64,000 nucleotides of DNA from Vibrio rhodolitus (GCF_003350325.1 NZ_QLYZ01000002.1:1-64000), one strand, 5' to 3'. Positions 8,995-19,450 are shown, counted from the first letter of the stretch. A program made the numbers and translations. Notes: generated from the letters alone by a model not told the origin.

Positions 8995-9711
8995 TTAAGC
9001 GATTTTTGCTGCTGCGTCTGAATCTAAGTACCACTCGGTTGCGCCAGCGTTAGACTGGATTTTTGCTGCAGGGTAAGGCAGCTCACTCGCCGGAGTAGTG
9101 TGAATTTCGTTTACGATGTCAACTTTACCTGCGCCAAGCACTAGGTAGCTGATACGTTTCGCTGCTTCTAAAACCTTCGCTGTTTTTGAAACGCGGATTT
9201 GACCTGATTCTGGATGAGAAGCCAGTACTGATAGGTTCTCATCTTGGTAGTTAGTTACGCCAGGGAACAGTGATGCTGTATGACCATCTGCGCCAACACC
9301 AAGTAAAATCCAATCAAAGACAGGTGTACCGTTTTCACAAGGGATCACGTCCGCCATCTCTTTTGCAAAGCGCTCCGCTTCTGCTTGCGGCTCATCTTCA
9401 CCACGAATACGGTGAATGTTCTCTGCTGGAATCGCTACTTGGCTAAACAGAAGTGCATTAGCTTCGCCGTAATTGCTTTCAGCATCATCCGGCGCTACAC
9501 AACGCTCGTCACCCCACCAAAAGTGCAGGTTTTGCCATTGAATAGAGTCAGCGTATGTCTGGCTTGCAAGCAGCTTAAACAGCATTTTTGGCGTGCTGCC
9601 ACCTGATAGAGAAATATGCACTGGGCGATTTTGCTCGCTGTATGCTTTCATATCGTTTGCTAGGCTTTCAACAACCTGCTCGGCAGTATCAAAGATCTTA
9701 TGGTTGATCAT
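8995..9711 (-). CDS. pgl: 6-phosphogluconolactonase
   Basis: 238 residues, DevB/SOL type. It hydrolyses 6-phosphoglucono-lactone to 6-phosphogluconate. Motifs seen are the phosphate-binding [11 protein letters not shown] near residue 35, [10 protein letters not shown] near 63, and [16 protein letters not shown] with the catalytic His near 150. Its ATG overlaps the zwf stop by four bases (9708-9711), indicating translational coupling in a zwf-pgl-gnd operon. Confidence 0.96.
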   Translation of the reverse strand: MINHKIFDTAEQVVESLANDMKAYSEQNRPVHISLSGGSTPKMLFKLLASQTYADSIQWQNLHFWWGDERCVAPDDAESNYGEANALLFSQVAIPAENIHRIRGEDEPQAEAERFAKEMADVIPCENGTPVFDWILLGVGADGHTASLFPGVTNYQDENLSVLASHPESGQIRVSKTAKVLEAAKRISYLVLGAGKVDIVNEIHTTPASELPYPAAKIQSNAGATEWYLDSDAAAKIA

Positions 9712-11213
9712 AGTTCACAGTAATCCGTGTCTGTAAGGTTTTTACAAGGGTAGCGCCAAGCGCGTCCATCTCGTTGTAGTAAATCGTCTGATTCTTTTGG
9801 TCCCCAAGTTCCACATGCGTAACCGAATAGCGATTGTGGATCTTGTTTGAAATCGAGAATAGGTTGAACGTACTGCCAACAAGCTTCTACGGCGTCACTA
9901 CGGGCGAATAGAGTGGCATCACCGTTTAGTGCATCAAGCAATAAACGCTCATAGGCGGTCAACATTTGTGTCTCTTGTAGGTCAGCGTAGTGGAAGTTCA
10001 TTTTCACTTCCTTCGCTTTAAAGCCAGCACCTGGCTCTTTTAGACCAAAGCTCATCTGAATGCCTTCATCAGGCTGAATGCGGATGATGAGTTTGTTTTC
10101 AGGGGCATCTTGACCAAATACTGGGTGCGGCGTGTTTTTAAAGTGGATAACAACTTCAGTAACACGGGTTGGTAAGCGTTTACCAGTGCGCACATAGAAA
10201 GGAACACCGTTCCAACGCCAGTTGTTGATGTATGCTTTTAGACCAACGTAAGTTTCAGTACGAGAATCTTCCGCTACACCAGGCTCTTCACGATAGCCGA
10301 CTAGGTGTTGACCACGGACATCCGAGGCAGTGTATTGACCCAGTACAAGGTTGTTGCGCAGGTCATGCTCGTCAAGAGGTTTTAGGCACTGAAGTACCTT
10401 AACCACTTCATCACGCATTGAGTCTGCATTGATTTGTGCTGGTGGCTCCATACCGACCATAGCAAGCACTTGCAGTAGGTGGTTTTGGAACATGTCGCGC
10501 ATTGCGCCTGAACCGTCGTAGTAGCCGCCGCGTTCTTCTACACCCAAGAATTCAGCGCCAGTGATTTCAACGTAATCAATAAAGTTACGGTTCCACAGTG
10601 GCTCAAACATCGCGTTAGAGAAACGGAATACAAGGAGGTTTTGTACGGTTTCTTTACCTAGGTAATGGTCGATGCGGTAAATTTGGTGCTCTTGGAAGTG
10701 TTCATGGATATCTTTATCCAACTGACGTGCCGACTCTAAGTCATAGCCGAATGGCTTCTCGATGATGATGCGTTTCCAACCATCTTCTTCGCTGTTTAGA
10801 CCATGAGCGGCTAGGCTTGCTGGGATCACACTGTACAGGCTTGGTGGCGTCGCTAGGTAGAATAGAGTATTGCGTTGTTCGAATGCGTATTCGCTAGCAA
10901 TTTCGTCTAGGCGAGCGGTTAGCTTGCTGTAATCAGCGGTATCTGAAGTATTAATTGCTTGGTAGTGCAGGTGATTAATAAAAGCGTCTAGCGTCGCAGG
11001 TTCGGTTTTTTCCATTTCCTGCAGAGAATGCTTTAGTTTTTCACGGTAAGACTCGTCGCTGTATTCAGTGCGGCTTACGCCCAAAATAGCGAAGTTGTCA
11101 GGAAGCTGCTTGTTCGCGTAGAGGTGGTATAAGGCTGGGATCAACTTACGGTATGTTAAGTCGCCCGAAGCACCAAAAATAACGATGCTACTGTTTTCTG
11201 GAATTACCATCAT
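9708..11213 (-). CDS. zwf: Glucose-6-phosphate 1-dehydrogenase
   Basis: 501 residues. It oxidises glucose 6-phosphate to 6-phosphogluconolactone, mainly with NADP+. The nucleotide motif [16 protein letters not shown] is near residue 15 and the active-site signature RIDHYLGKE near 185. The C-terminal half carries the expected RTGKRLPTR. Two adjacent ATGs (11213 and 11210) follow AAGGGA, and either could be used. First gene of the zwf-pgl-gnd operon; its promoter must lie in the 462-bp region upstream, which contains a perfect inverted repeat at 11321-11341. Confidence 0.97.
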   Translation of the reverse strand: MMVIPENSSIVIFGASGDLTYRKLIPALYHLYANKQLPDNFAILGVSRTEYSDESYREKLKHSLQEMEKTEPATLDAFINHLHYQAINTSDTADYSKLTARLDEIASEYAFEQRNTLFYLATPPSLYSVIPASLAAHGLNSEEDGWKRIIIEKPFGYDLESARQLDKDIHEHFQEHQIYRIDHYLGKETVQNLLVFRFSNAMFEPLWNRNFIDYVEITGAEFLGVEERGGYYDGSGAMRDMFQNHLLQVLAMVGMEPPAQINADSMRDEVVKVLQCLKPLDEHDLRNNLVLGQYTASDVRGQHLVGYREEPGVAEDSRTETYVGLKAYINNWRWNGVPFYVRTGKRLPTRVTEVVIHFKNTPHPVFGQDAPENKLIIRIQPDEGIQMSFGLKEPGAGFKAKEVKMNFHYADLQETQMLTAYERLLLDALNGDATLFARSDAVEACWQYVQPILDFKQDPQSLFGYACGTWGPKESDDLLQRDGRAWRYPCKNLTDTDYCEL

Positions 11214-11675
11214 CTTTCCCTTAAAACGAGGTAGTAACTGCGTGCCTAAGATGGCTTTCTTAATTCAAATTTCTAGGAAAGCAACCCTATCAACGACACC
11301 TCAAAATTGACAATCGATGATACCTATATGATTGATAGGTAAAATCGAAACGCATTAAGAAAAAACTCAATACGGCGCAGTATTGTCTACGACAATTTGA
11401 TTTACATCAACTACCTAAAGTCTAATTGATTAATATATAACTGCTTTTTTTATGGCAAATTGTCGAGCTTTCAATATAAGCCTTAACTATCATTCGTTTA
11501 GCACACCTCCAACCTGTTTGGGTTAGGCAGCTAGATAGCTATGTTGTTCAGTATAGAAGGGATGTTAGACCAATTTTGAAACAATTAAGCTAGTGCGAGT
11601 AGTTTCGAAGCAGACTTCGTATGAATTAGACTAGCGCGAGGATAATGTATTTGTTGTCGCCTAAGGAGTGTAAAG
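11214..11675. other. Intergenic region between zwf and cytochrome b562 gene
   Basis: 462 bp with no convincing coding sequence. It contains the inverted repeat listed at 11321-11341. It also holds two similar segments, ttaagctagtgcgag (near 11586) and ttagactagcgcgag (near 11626), about 40 bp apart, before the b562 gene. No riboswitch or RNA gene is recognisable. Confidence 0.5.
11321..11341. promoter_or_regulatory. Perfect inverted repeat upstream of zwf, possible operator
   Basis: TACCTAT-atgattg-ATAGGTA, 7-bp arms with a 7-bp centre, about 110 bp upstream of the zwf start. The symmetry suits a dimeric regulator, but I cannot name one. Confidence 0.4.
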
Positions 11676-12059
11676 GTGAAAAAAGTAATTTTGGTTGCTG
11701 CAATGGTGTTTGCCAGTCATAGCATGGCAAGCGATTTTGATCTTAAGTCAGCCATGAAACAGATGAAGCTCGATTTCAAACAAGCAGCAGAAGCGCAAAC
11801 GGTCGCTGAGATGCAAACCGCCATCGACAGTTTTTCGCAGCTGGTTAAGCAATCTAAGCAGGCTAGCTACCCACAAGAGAAGCAGGAACTGTTTGTCGAG
11901 GGGTTCAATAAACTTTCCACGTCTATCGATGCGATCAACCAAGATTTACAGCAGGGTGATTTGGAAGGCGCAAAACAGCAGCTTAAAGTGATAGATACAC
12001 TACGTGAAGAGTATCATGATAAACGCAATCCAAGCATCTGGAGCAAGTTATTTGGTTGA
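11676..12059 (+). CDS. Cytochrome b562 family protein
   Basis: 127 residues starting at GTG 11676, preceded by TAAGGAG at 11662-11668. A signal peptide (MKKVILVAAMVFASHSMA) is followed by a helical bundle of about 108 residues. The expected heme ligands are present: a methionine early in helix 1 (SAMKQMKLDF) and a histidine near the C-terminus (LREEYHDKRN), matching E. coli cytochrome b562 (CybC). It is a soluble periplasmic electron carrier of unproven physiological partner. It lacks a CXXCH motif, so heme would be non-covalently bound. Its own terminator follows. Confidence 0.82.
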   Translation: MKKVILVAAMVFASHSMASDFDLKSAMKQMKLDFKQAAEAQTVAEMQTAIDSFSQLVKQSKQASYPQEKQELFVEGFNKLSTSIDAINQDLQQGDLEGAKQQLKVIDTLREEYHDKRNPSIWSKLFG

Positions 12060-12107
12060 TCCAAGCTAACAGGTAAGTTTTATCCAATTGATCTTTAGTC
12101 AAATTAA

Positions 12108-12136
12108 AGAGAATATCGCACGATGTTCTCTTTTTT
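12108..12136 (+). terminator. Terminator of cytochrome b562 gene
   Basis: AGAGAATATCG-ca-CGATGTTCTCT pairs with one mismatch and runs into TTTTTT at 12131-12136. Confidence 0.8.
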
Positions 12137-12149
12137 ATTGGGTTAAGTT

Positions 12150-12656
12150 GTGAGCCAAATTGCGGCATTTATGTTAGGGCAACAGAAAGACAGCTTAGGG
12201 CGTTCAATCCACGATCTGCAAAGTTATAACTATTTCTGGCTAGAACATGACCATAAGTTTATTCAGGTCTTATTTCCGATCGATCAAGGGCACAAGTTCA
12301 ATCGTCATGCTCCGATAGTAACGGCAATCGATAGCGAGGAATTTTCTCGCAGTAAGTCAGCGCGAGAGGCGCACTTAACCTCATTGGACATGATGCTGGA
12401 TTATTATGGTTTTGAGCGAACAGGCTTGGAAGTTCGAGTGCGCGATGAGTTAACGTTAGCTCGTCATGAATGGCCAAAACCGAAAAACCATAACCAATTA
12501 CGTATTACCCGCATCCTACGCAGTTTATATTTGCTTGGGAATCAAGAAGTGGCGTTGTCTTTTTATTATGCCATCGTGGGGGCGTCGAAGCAGTTTGATA
12601 CTGTTGATGATGTGGTATTAGAACACTGGTCGCGCGCAGTCGAGCTAAGTAAATAA
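12150..12656 (+). CDS. Opioid growth factor receptor-related (OGFr_N) domain protein
   Basis: 168 residues. The motif HDLQSYNYFWLEHDHKFIQV followed by LFPIDQGHKFNRHAPI matches the OGFr_N conserved region, found in vertebrate OGF receptor and in many bacterial proteins of unknown function. No signal peptide or membrane helix, so cytoplasmic. The GTG at 12150 has no good ribosome site and sits 14 bp after the upstream terminator; ATG 12171 (residue 8) is a plausible alternative start. Bacterial members have no established role, and the vertebrate name should not be read as a function. Confidence 0.75.
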   Translation: MSQIAAFMLGQQKDSLGRSIHDLQSYNYFWLEHDHKFIQVLFPIDQGHKFNRHAPIVTAIDSEEFSRSKSAREAHLTSLDMMLDYYGFERTGLEVRVRDELTLARHEWPKPKNHNQLRITRILRSLYLLGNQEVALSFYYAIVGASKQFDTVDDVVLEHWSRAVELSK

Positions 12657-12675
12657 TCGGCTCTAGTCAGAGAGA

Positions 12676-13332
12676 ATGATAATGAATGTTCAAGATAAAG
12701 TATTCGAAAATCATAGCTTTTCGAAACAAGACCTTACACAGTATCAGTTTGTGAAGTGCAAGTTTTTTAACTGTGATTTTAGCCGAGCGCAGTTGGTTGA
12801 AACCGAGTTTGAACAATGCAGCTTTATTGAGTCGGGCGACGTACAAGGGTGTAATTTTCGTTACGCGAATCTGCAAGAGGCAAGTTTTAAGAACTGCCAA
12901 TTGGCGATGAGCGAGTTTGTTGGCAGCAACTGTTTTGGTATTGAGTTTCGCCAATGTGATTTGAAAGGTGCTAATTTTGCTCAAGCGCAGTTTGCTAACC
13001 AAATCAGTCACAACGTCTACTTTTGTTCCGCCTACATTACTGGCTGCAACCTTTCATATGCCAACTTTGAGCGAGCAGTGCTTGAAAAATGCGACTTGTT
13101 TGAAAATCGCTGGATTGATACCAACTTACAGGGGGCGTCGCTACGTGGATCTGACTTGAGTAATAGTGAGTTCTCAAGTGACATATGGGGCGACTTCATT
13201 ATTCAAGAATGTGATTTAACTGATTGTGATCTTTCGGGTTTAAATCCAAAAGAGGTCAATTTGACAGGGGTTAAGATTGCCAGTTGGCAGCAGTCCCAGC
13301 TCCTTGAACAACTGGGTGTGATTGTGCTCTAA
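12676..13332 (+). CDS. qnr: Qnr-family pentapeptide repeat protein
   Basis: 218 residues, exactly the usual Qnr length; the start could also be ATG 12682, which fits the AGAGAG ribosome site better. Nearly the whole protein is pentapeptide repeats (A/C-[D/N]-[L/F]-X-X) forming a right-handed beta-helix that mimics DNA. Family hallmarks are NCFGIEFRQCDLKGANF, YFCSAYITGCNLSYANFER, CDLFENRW and the C-terminal LTGVKI.SWQQ.QLLEQLGV. Qnr proteins bind and protect DNA gyrase and topoisomerase IV from quinolones. Vibrio chromosomes are a known reservoir. No integron, IS or attC element is adjacent, so this looks intrinsic rather than acquired. Confidence 0.93.
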   Translation: MIMNVQDKVFENHSFSKQDLTQYQFVKCKFFNCDFSRAQLVETEFEQCSFIESGDVQGCNFRYANLQEASFKNCQLAMSEFVGSNCFGIEFRQCDLKGANFAQAQFANQISHNVYFCSAYITGCNLSYANFERAVLEKCDLFENRWIDTNLQGASLRGSDLSNSEFSSDIWGDFIIQECDLTDCDLSGLNPKEVNLTGVKIASWQQSQLLEQLGVIVL

Positions 13333-13346
13333 GTTGCATTAGGTTA

Positions 13347-13373
13347 AAGCCCAACCTATGGTTGGGCTATTTT
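13347..13373. terminator. Bidirectional terminator between qnr and msrAB
   Basis: AGCCCAACC-tat-GGTTGGGCT (13348-13368) is followed by ATTTT on the plus strand and lies between convergent genes. Confidence 0.8.
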
Positions 13374-13386
13374 CTCACTTGGGTAC

Positions 13387-14523
13387 TTATCCTTCAAAAA
13401 GATAAAGGTACTCTTCGTATCCCTCTTTTTGGAGGTCTTCCTTGGCGATAAAACGCATTGCTGCAGAGTTCATACAGTAACGCAAGCCTGTAGGCTTCGG
13501 ACCATCCTTAAACACATGCCCTAGGTGTGAATCACCGAAGCGGCTGCGCACTTCAGTTCGTGGGTAAACTAATTTGTAATCGGTTTGCGTGACAACAAAT
13601 GCATCCTTGATTGGCTTGGTAAAACTTGGCCAGCCAGTGCCGGAGCGATATTTATCGGTCGATGAAAACAATGGCTCACCCGTTACAATATCGACATAGA
13701 TCCCTTCCGCTTTATTGTCCCAATATTTGTTATCAAACGCACGTTCAGTGCCATCTTCCTGCGTAACGTAATATTGTAATTCGGTTAGTGATTTACGCAG
13801 CTCTGCATCACTTGGTTTTAAATAGCGTTTTCCTTGTGTGAGGAGCTTATTTTCATCAATCATCTCACGCAGAGTGACAGGATTCGACGTTCGGTCATCA
13901 CCAAAAATCTCGTCTAGGTAAGAGTCGCGCCCAGAGGAGTAGCGGTAGTATTTGTAACGTACAGAGTTACGTTTGTAATAATCTTGGTGGTAATCTTCGG
14001 CGATCCAAAACGTTTCAAACGGTCTTAGTTCAGTTTTGAGTGGTTTTTTATACACTCCAAGCGCTTCTATCTCTTGCATGAAGTTTTGCGCAACTTGTTG
14101 CTGCTGCGCGCTATGATAGAAGATTGCAGGGCGGTATTGGGGGCCTCGGTCAACAAAAGAACCTTTGTCATCGGAGGGATCGATATGGCGGAAAAACTGA
14201 TCCAATACTTGTTCATAGCTAACTTGAGCAGGATCGAAGGTGACTTGGATAACTTCAATGTGATTGGTTTTTCCCGACGCAACCTGTTTGTAACTAGGGT
14301 TTTCAATCGTTCCGCCTGAGTAGCCAGACACTACATCTATAACGCCAGGCAACTTCTCTAGATCAGCTTCCGTACACCAAAAGCAGCCGCCAGCCAAAGT
14401 TGCGATTTCTGTTTTTCCGCTAGTTTTGGTTTTAGACATTTCACTGTCCGCTTGACCAAAAAACGATGCAGCAAGTAAAAATATTGCCAGCAGCGGGAGT
14501 AATAACGATAGCTTGGTTCTCAT
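13387..14523 (-). CDS. msrAB: Peptide methionine sulfoxide reductase MsrA/MsrB fusion, exported
   Basis: 378 residues from ATG 14523, which has GAGG just upstream. A hydrophobic N-terminus (about residues 5-23) acts as signal peptide or anchor, placing the enzyme in the periplasm. The MsrA domain (about 35-200) carries GCFWCTE with the catalytic Cys and reduces Met-S-sulfoxide. The MsrB domain (about 235-375) has SGTGWPSF and the catalytic Cys in [11 protein letters not shown] and reduces Met-R-sulfoxide. The Cys often found in the SGCGWPSF motif is Thr here, so MsrB would recycle by another route. Role: repair of oxidised periplasmic proteins. Confidence 0.94.
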   Translation of the reverse strand: MRTKLSLLLPLLAIFLLAASFFGQADSEMSKTKTSGKTEIATLAGGCFWCTEADLEKLPGVIDVVSGYSGGTIENPSYKQVASGKTNHIEVIQVTFDPAQVSYEQVLDQFFRHIDPSDDKGSFVDRGPQYRPAIFYHSAQQQQVAQNFMQEIEALGVYKKPLKTELRPFETFWIAEDYHQDYYKRNSVRYKYYRYSSGRDSYLDEIFGDDRTSNPVTLREMIDENKLLTQGKRYLKPSDAELRKSLTELQYYVTQEDGTERAFDNKYWDNKAEGIYVDIVTGEPLFSSTDKYRSGTGWPSFTKPIKDAFVVTQTDYKLVYPRTEVRSRFGDSHLGHVFKDGPKPTGLRYCMNSAAMRFIAKEDLQKEGYEEYLYLFEG

Positions 14524-14718
14524 ACTAACCTCTAAATTTGTTCCTACTTGATACAACAGAACGGTTTCGCAGCGAAAAAATTCCGCAGTTTTGTTAATTT
14601 ATTGTTTATAGGGATAAAGGCTAGGTTTCGATCTCTTCTGAATAGAAGTGAGGTTATCAATAAACAGAGTGAGTGGTAAGTCGGCTCAAGGTTGTGGCAG
14701 AGAAAGTAGTAAAGATAA

Positions 14719-14742
14719 AAAACGAGCCCTAAAGCTCGTTTC
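14719..14742. terminator. Terminator of formate-THF ligase gene
   Basis: AACGAGC-cctaaa-GCTCGTT (14721-14740), flanked on the left by an A run that becomes a T run on the minus strand. Confidence 0.75.
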
Positions 14743-14761
14743 TGCTGATAGATGTTTGTAC

Positions 14762-16510
14762 TTAACTAAGACCGATAATATTCCCGTCATCATCTAGATC
14801 TAAGTTCATAAACGCAGGCTTTTCTGGTAGCCCTGGCATGGTCATCACATTGCCGCATAGGGCGTAGATAAAGCCAGCACCGGCGCAGAGTTTCAGCTCG
14901 CGAATTGGCACGTAGAACTTGCTAGGTGCTCCTTTAATACTGCCGTCAGTCGAGATCGAGAGCGGCGTTTTCGCTAAGCAGACGGCAAGATTATCAAAGC
15001 CTTGCTTTTGATACTCTTCCAATTGATGTCGCGCTTGGTAACTCAGTGTTACGCTTGAAGCGCCATAGCCAACTTCAGCGACCGCCATCAACTTCTCTTC
15101 TGTAGTTTGCGTAAACTGATAAAGAGGTGTGAATTGACACTCTTGTTCACATTGTTTGAGTACTTTGCTAGCCAGTTCCAGTGTTCCTTCACCGCCTTTA
15201 GCAAAGCCTTCGCTAAGTGCTACTTCAACATTGTGAGGCAATGCTTCAATCATATTACGAAGTTGGCTTAGTTCTGTTTCACTGTCTTGTGGGAAGCGGT
15301 TGATTGCTACTACCGCTGGAACGCCATATTTTGCTACGTTCTCAATATGCCATTTTAGATTGGCGAATCCGGCTTCAAGTGCAGCGGCATCATCGGCAAA
15401 CAGAGAATCAGGAATCGCTTGCCCTGGTTTTAAGTCATAGAGACCTGAGTTGGCTTTTAAACCGCGCAGTGTCGCAACGATGACTGCACAATCAGGCGCT
15501 TTGCCTGCTACTTGTGCCTTGATGTTACAGGCTTTCTCAAAGCCCATATCCGAACCAAAGCCACCTTCGGTCACCGTATAGTCAGCAAGACGCGTAGCGA
15601 TATTGTCAGCAATGATTGAGGAATTTCCGTGGGCGATATTGGCAAATGGGCCTGCATGAATTAGCGTTGGCACACCTTCAAGCGTTTGCATCAAGGTTGG
15701 TTCTATCGCATCGCGCATACTAACTGCCATTGCGCCAGCAACTTGCAGATCTTCGGTTGTGATAGGGTTGCCATCAAGCGAGTAAGCGACCACAACACGA
15801 CCAATTCGTTGACGTAGATCTTTAAGATCGGAAGAGAGGGCAAGTATCGCCATCAACTCAGAGGCGGCAGAGATATCGAATCCATCTTCACGCTCAAAAC
15901 CGTTGATGTCTTTACCCAACTCGTTTTTACCCACAGTTACCATGCGTAAAGCGCGGTCGTTATGATCCATTACGCGTTTCCAAACCACACGCTTTGGATC
16001 GATTTTTAGTGCTTTTAGTCCGCTGCGAGTTTCGAAGTCATCGTAACCATTACGTTGTTCATGGTAGATACGCGCATCAATGGCTGCGGCGGCTAGGTTG
16101 TGTGCAGCCGTTACCGCATGAATATCGCCAGTGAGATGGAGATTTAACTCTTCCATTGGGGCAACTTGTGAGTAGCCACCACCAGCTGCGCCACCTTTAA
16201 CACCAAATACCGGTCCCATTGATGGTTGGCGAATACACGCCATCACAGAGTGATTAAGCTTAGCTATTCCCTGGGCAAGCCCAACGGTTGTAACCGTTTT
16301 ACCCTCGCCAAGTGGAGTAGGTGTGATTGCGGTAACGACAATTAGCTTACCACTTGCTCGATTATTTATACGTTTTAAGCAGTTGAGCGAAACTTTAGCT
16401 TTGTGTTTACCTTGACTGTGAAACTCTTCTGGCAGAAGACCTGCACGAGAGGCAATGTCATGAATTGATGACAATGATGTAGTACGGCAAATATCTATAT
16501 CCGACAGCAT
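14762..16510 (-). CDS. fhs: Formate--tetrahydrofolate ligase
   Basis: 582 residues from ATG 16510, preceded by GAGGG; upstream in-frame codons are not family-like. It makes 10-formyl-THF from formate, THF and ATP in the cytoplasm, feeding purine synthesis and one-carbon metabolism. The P-loop-like [14 protein letters not shown] is near residue 70. The family blocks [21 protein letters not shown] and [16 protein letters not shown] are present. The C-terminus ends [14 protein letters not shown]. Monocistronic with its own terminator. Confidence 0.97.
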   Translation of the reverse strand: MLSDIDICRTTSLSSIHDIASRAGLLPEEFHSQGKHKAKVSLNCLKRINNRASGKLIVVTAITPTPLGEGKTVTTVGLAQGIAKLNHSVMACIRQPSMGPVFGVKGGAAGGGYSQVAPMEELNLHLTGDIHAVTAAHNLAAAAIDARIYHEQRNGYDDFETRSGLKALKIDPKRVVWKRVMDHNDRALRMVTVGKNELGKDINGFEREDGFDISAASELMAILALSSDLKDLRQRIGRVVVAYSLDGNPITTEDLQVAGAMAVSMRDAIEPTLMQTLEGVPTLIHAGPFANIAHGNSSIIADNIATRLADYTVTEGGFGSDMGFEKACNIKAQVAGKAPDCAVIVATLRGLKANSGLYDLKPGQAIPDSLFADDAAALEAGFANLKWHIENVAKYGVPAVVAINRFPQDSETELSQLRNMIEALPHNVEVALSEGFAKGGEGTLELASKVLKQCEQECQFTPLYQFTQTTEEKLMAVAEVGYGASSVTLSYQARHQLEEYQKQGFDNLAVCLAKTPLSISTDGSIKGAPSKFYVPIRELKLCAGAGFIYALCGNVMTMPGLPEKPAFMNLDLDDDGNIIGLS

Positions 16511-16676
16511 AAAACCCTCAATTATGCGAAGAAAATGGACACGAAAACGTTTGCGCAAGAATAATAGCGCCAAAAAGTGCTTTGTAAAGGAATAGTTTGT
16601 AGCACAGTGTCCACTCAGGTCGGTTACTATGCTCGGGAAAGGGCGTTTATACAAGCAAAAACGGCAGCGAAAATAA

Positions 16677-16698
16677 AAAAGCCCCATCTGGGGCTTTT
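16677..16698. terminator. Terminator hairpin downstream of small conserved protein
   Basis: AAAAGCCCC-atct-GGGGCTTTT, flanked by A-rich sequence on its left (T-rich for minus-strand transcripts). Confidence 0.8.
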
Positions 16699-16723
16699 CA
16701 TTAGAGTGCGAGGTAAGACGAGT

Positions 16724-16909
16724 TTACCACTCATCGTCGGGGAAGAGTTTTCCCTCTGGCGCGTAAGGGTCATCGTCAAAAGGGTGCTCCGCTTTACGGC
16801 GTAACATTTCTAACTGATGCTCGAGCATGTTGACCGTGTCGTAATCACCTTCTGAACAAGCAACATAAATCTGCTGCTCTAGGTTGCGCATTGTCTCTTT
16901 GCTGTTCAT
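16724..16909 (-). CDS. Small conserved acidic protein, unknown function
   Basis: 61 residues from ATG 16909, which has a perfect AGGAGG with 5-base spacing. A helical, coiled-coil-like N-terminal half (METMRNLEQQ type, then CSEGDYDTVNMLEHQLEML) precedes an acidic tail DDDPYAPEGKLFPDDEW. No signal or membrane segment. The excellent ribosome site, following terminator and codon use support a real gene. Function not recognised; it might be a small adaptor. Confidence 0.72.
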   Translation of the reverse strand: MNSKETMRNLEQQIYVACSEGDYDTVNMLEHQLEMLRRKAEHPFDDDPYAPEGKLFPDDEW

Positions 16910-16947
16910 ACACACCTCCTGAAATAGGAAAGAAGGATGAAAGATTT

Positions 16948-19305
16948 CTACCTATTCTCAAATCTATTGTAGTCAAGCAATCCAAATTCGATAGGTTGAT
17001 CTTGCTTGTACCAATGGTGAACTGAATCACTAAAGGACCAAAACTCCGAGTTGCTGCGACGAATCGCGAATGCATCCAATAACTTGACGTAATCTTCTTC
17101 GCTTTGCATATTTTTGATCATATTGACCAAGGTCGGGATCTGATCCTCTTTGAGGGATAGATACGCGGCAGGGTAACTACCGATCACTCCGCGAACCAAA
17201 GTGAGATCGTCGTGAGCGTAATCGCGGTTACTTTCTTCATCAAACAGACTCGAGATATTAGTGTGTGCATTGTTGTGCAGCAGAGTGAAAAGCTGTTGCT
17301 TACCTTGCTTAGACTCAATCATCAGCATCACAATTTGTGGTATTGGGCGTAAACCAGAACCTTTTACGCTGCTTAGTTCACGCAGCAGCGCTTCGTTAGT
17401 GCTACTAAAACCGGTATCAACAATTTCATAGCGATCGTTCAAGACAGGCTCTAGTTTGTCATGGAGGATGCCGTACAGTTCCGCTTTCGGATTGTCTGTT
17501 TTGTATGGAACTTGGGTTGGTTGATCAAATGGTTTTACATTGCGCTGTAAAAAATCACTCAACTGAGTGCTTTGGTTTTGATACCAACTAGATTGTTCTT
17601 TGTGGCGCACATCTCGCGGAAGTAGGGCAACGAAGTTGCTTTCACCTTCAAGGCGTAAGAAGTCCATAAACATACGGGTAATGAGCTGATGACCAAAGTT
17701 GCCATAAACATCAAAACCTGCGACCAGTAAGTAGTGGATACGTTCAAGCAGTGCATAGTCTAGCACCCAAGCGGTTTTTGGTGGCGTACCAATCATGCCT
17801 TGCACTACTGATGCACTATCAAAGTGGCGGAAGATAGTTAAGGCTGCATTTGGGTTGGTACCATTACCTGTCCAAATCACGTTAGTGTCGAGATGCTTAC
17901 CATCTTTAAACCACTCATTAATGAATTCAGATTTAGCCTCTAAATAACGAGCTTGTTGACGTGAATACTTGACCCAATTGGTTACCGGCAAAGTGTTACT
18001 TTCAAGCTCTCCCGGCAGTTTCAAGTTGTCTGCTTGGCTACGGTAGAAGTCATTAACCTCCGGAATGTCGCTTTTATCTGGGTCTAAAAAGAACACCCAA
18101 AAACGGTCATTAATTACGTTCAAAGCCAATTGACCGCGACAAACTGGTCCTTTGATGTATGCGGCAACTGTGTTCTGTGCGTTATCAAGCATGAACTTAA
18201 AGCGAGATTTTACAGGCAAATCAATGAATGCTGTCATTGGATTTGCTGCCACTTCGGGTGCGTAGCTTGGCAATTGAGTGACTTGGTAGTCGTCATTAAA
18301 GAACCACTGTTGCCAATCGCTCATACGTTTTTTGTTGAGCGCAAAGGGCATGTGAGTTTTATCAACAATTGTGCCTTGCTCAGGGATGATTCGATAGTAA
18401 ACACGCTTAACCATTGGAGCATCATAAGGACGACGCGTAGCAATGCGTTTAACAGGTTGACCGGGTGGCGTTGCTGAGCGTACTAAAGTGAAAAAGCGGG
18501 GCGTTGTCGCATTCAAGTCTGAGAAATAGAGATGAGACAGGAATAGATGCTCATAGACATAACGCGCCACCAATTGGTGTTTAAAGCTCTCACCATTAAA
18601 CAAAGCCTCATATTCATTGACCATGGCTTGCTGTTCAATCGTCAGAGGGATCTGCTTGTTCATCACTGCGCCATCTTCTAGCCAACTTAGCAGCGTGTTG
18701 TACTCTTGGTTATTCAGATTTGGCATCCCATAAGGCATTCCCCAAGTTGGGTAGTCTTGTTGGTATTGATCCAGTTCTTCGATTGTCGGACACACTTGTT
18801 CGCGGTCAATCGCAAAGTCAAAACCTTCCAACTGAACTTCGTCTGGCAGTGGGTGCTGATCCTTTTGCATCAATAAACGCGCGACAAGCCCCGCTTCCAT
18901 ATTGGCTGTAGGCGTTTGGTCTCGCTCATTTAGCACCGGATGAAAGCCCAGCGCTCGCCACTGCTCTGTGGTGTCGGCATCTTCAAATAAACGAGTTGGC
19001 GCTGCTGCTGTAAGACGGGTGCCCTCGTATACCAACTCTTTGCTTGCACCTCGCTCGATGCCTTCTACTGATGTCATTTTTAGCTGGCAAGGAGCATCAT
19101 AACAGGCGTGACAAACAACGCAGCGATTATCAATGATAGGCTTGACGTCATCTAAAAAGTGATTGCTAGGCGGTGTTCCGATATCGACACGACGCTCACG
19201 AACTTGTTGTTCGCCAAACATCTGATCGTAATTTAAGCCTGCATAAGTTGCGCAGCCAGCAAAGATGGTTACAAAACCAAGTATCAAAAGTTTTTTTAAA
19301 GTCAT
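16948..19305 (-). CDS. cti: Fatty acid cis/trans isomerase
   Basis: 785 residues. It isomerises cis-unsaturated membrane fatty acids to trans without ATP, stiffening the membrane under solvent or heat stress, and acts in the periplasm. The N-terminus has a signal with a lipobox-like FAGC. The single cytochrome c-type heme site CVVCH is at residues 62-66, directly followed by ACYDAPCQ, a Cti hallmark. Further family blocks are WGMPYGMPNLNNQEYNTLLSWL and TYMHFAL-like segments. Full length for the family. Monocistronic. Confidence 0.92.
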   Translation of the reverse strand: MTLKKLLILGFVTIFAGCATYAGLNYDQMFGEQQVRERRVDIGTPPSNHFLDDVKPIIDNRCVVCHACYDAPCQLKMTSVEGIERGASKELVYEGTRLTAAAPTRLFEDADTTEQWRALGFHPVLNERDQTPTANMEAGLVARLLMQKDQHPLPDEVQLEGFDFAIDREQVCPTIEELDQYQQDYPTWGMPYGMPNLNNQEYNTLLSWLEDGAVMNKQIPLTIEQQAMVNEYEALFNGESFKHQLVARYVYEHLFLSHLYFSDLNATTPRFFTLVRSATPPGQPVKRIATRRPYDAPMVKRVYYRIIPEQGTIVDKTHMPFALNKKRMSDWQQWFFNDDYQVTQLPSYAPEVAANPMTAFIDLPVKSRFKFMLDNAQNTVAAYIKGPVCRGQLALNVINDRFWVFFLDPDKSDIPEVNDFYRSQADNLKLPGELESNTLPVTNWVKYSRQQARYLEAKSEFINEWFKDGKHLDTNVIWTGNGTNPNAALTIFRHFDSASVVQGMIGTPPKTAWVLDYALLERIHYLLVAGFDVYGNFGHQLITRMFMDFLRLEGESNFVALLPRDVRHKEQSSWYQNQSTQLSDFLQRNVKPFDQPTQVPYKTDNPKAELYGILHDKLEPVLNDRYEIVDTGFSSTNEALLRELSSVKGSGLRPIPQIVMLMIESKQGKQQLFTLLHNNAHTNISSLFDEESNRDYAHDDLTLVRGVIGSYPAAYLSLKEDQIPTLVNMIKNMQSEEDYVKLLDAFAIRRSNSEFWSFSDSVHHWYKQDQPIEFGLLDYNRFENR

Positions 19306-19450
19306 TGCTTCAATATTTTTTTGTATTTGGCGTAAGTATAACGGCTACAGAATTAATAACCATTCACCAAAGGTTTTCTCTTGAAATTTATAGGTTTTGG
19401 CGCTTGTTTTGTGTAGTTATCTTGGGAGATAGCAGGTGTTCGTGCACAAG

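Noticed and set aside
14074..14319. Plus-strand frame inside msrAB
   Set aside because: Antisense shadow of a confident gene.
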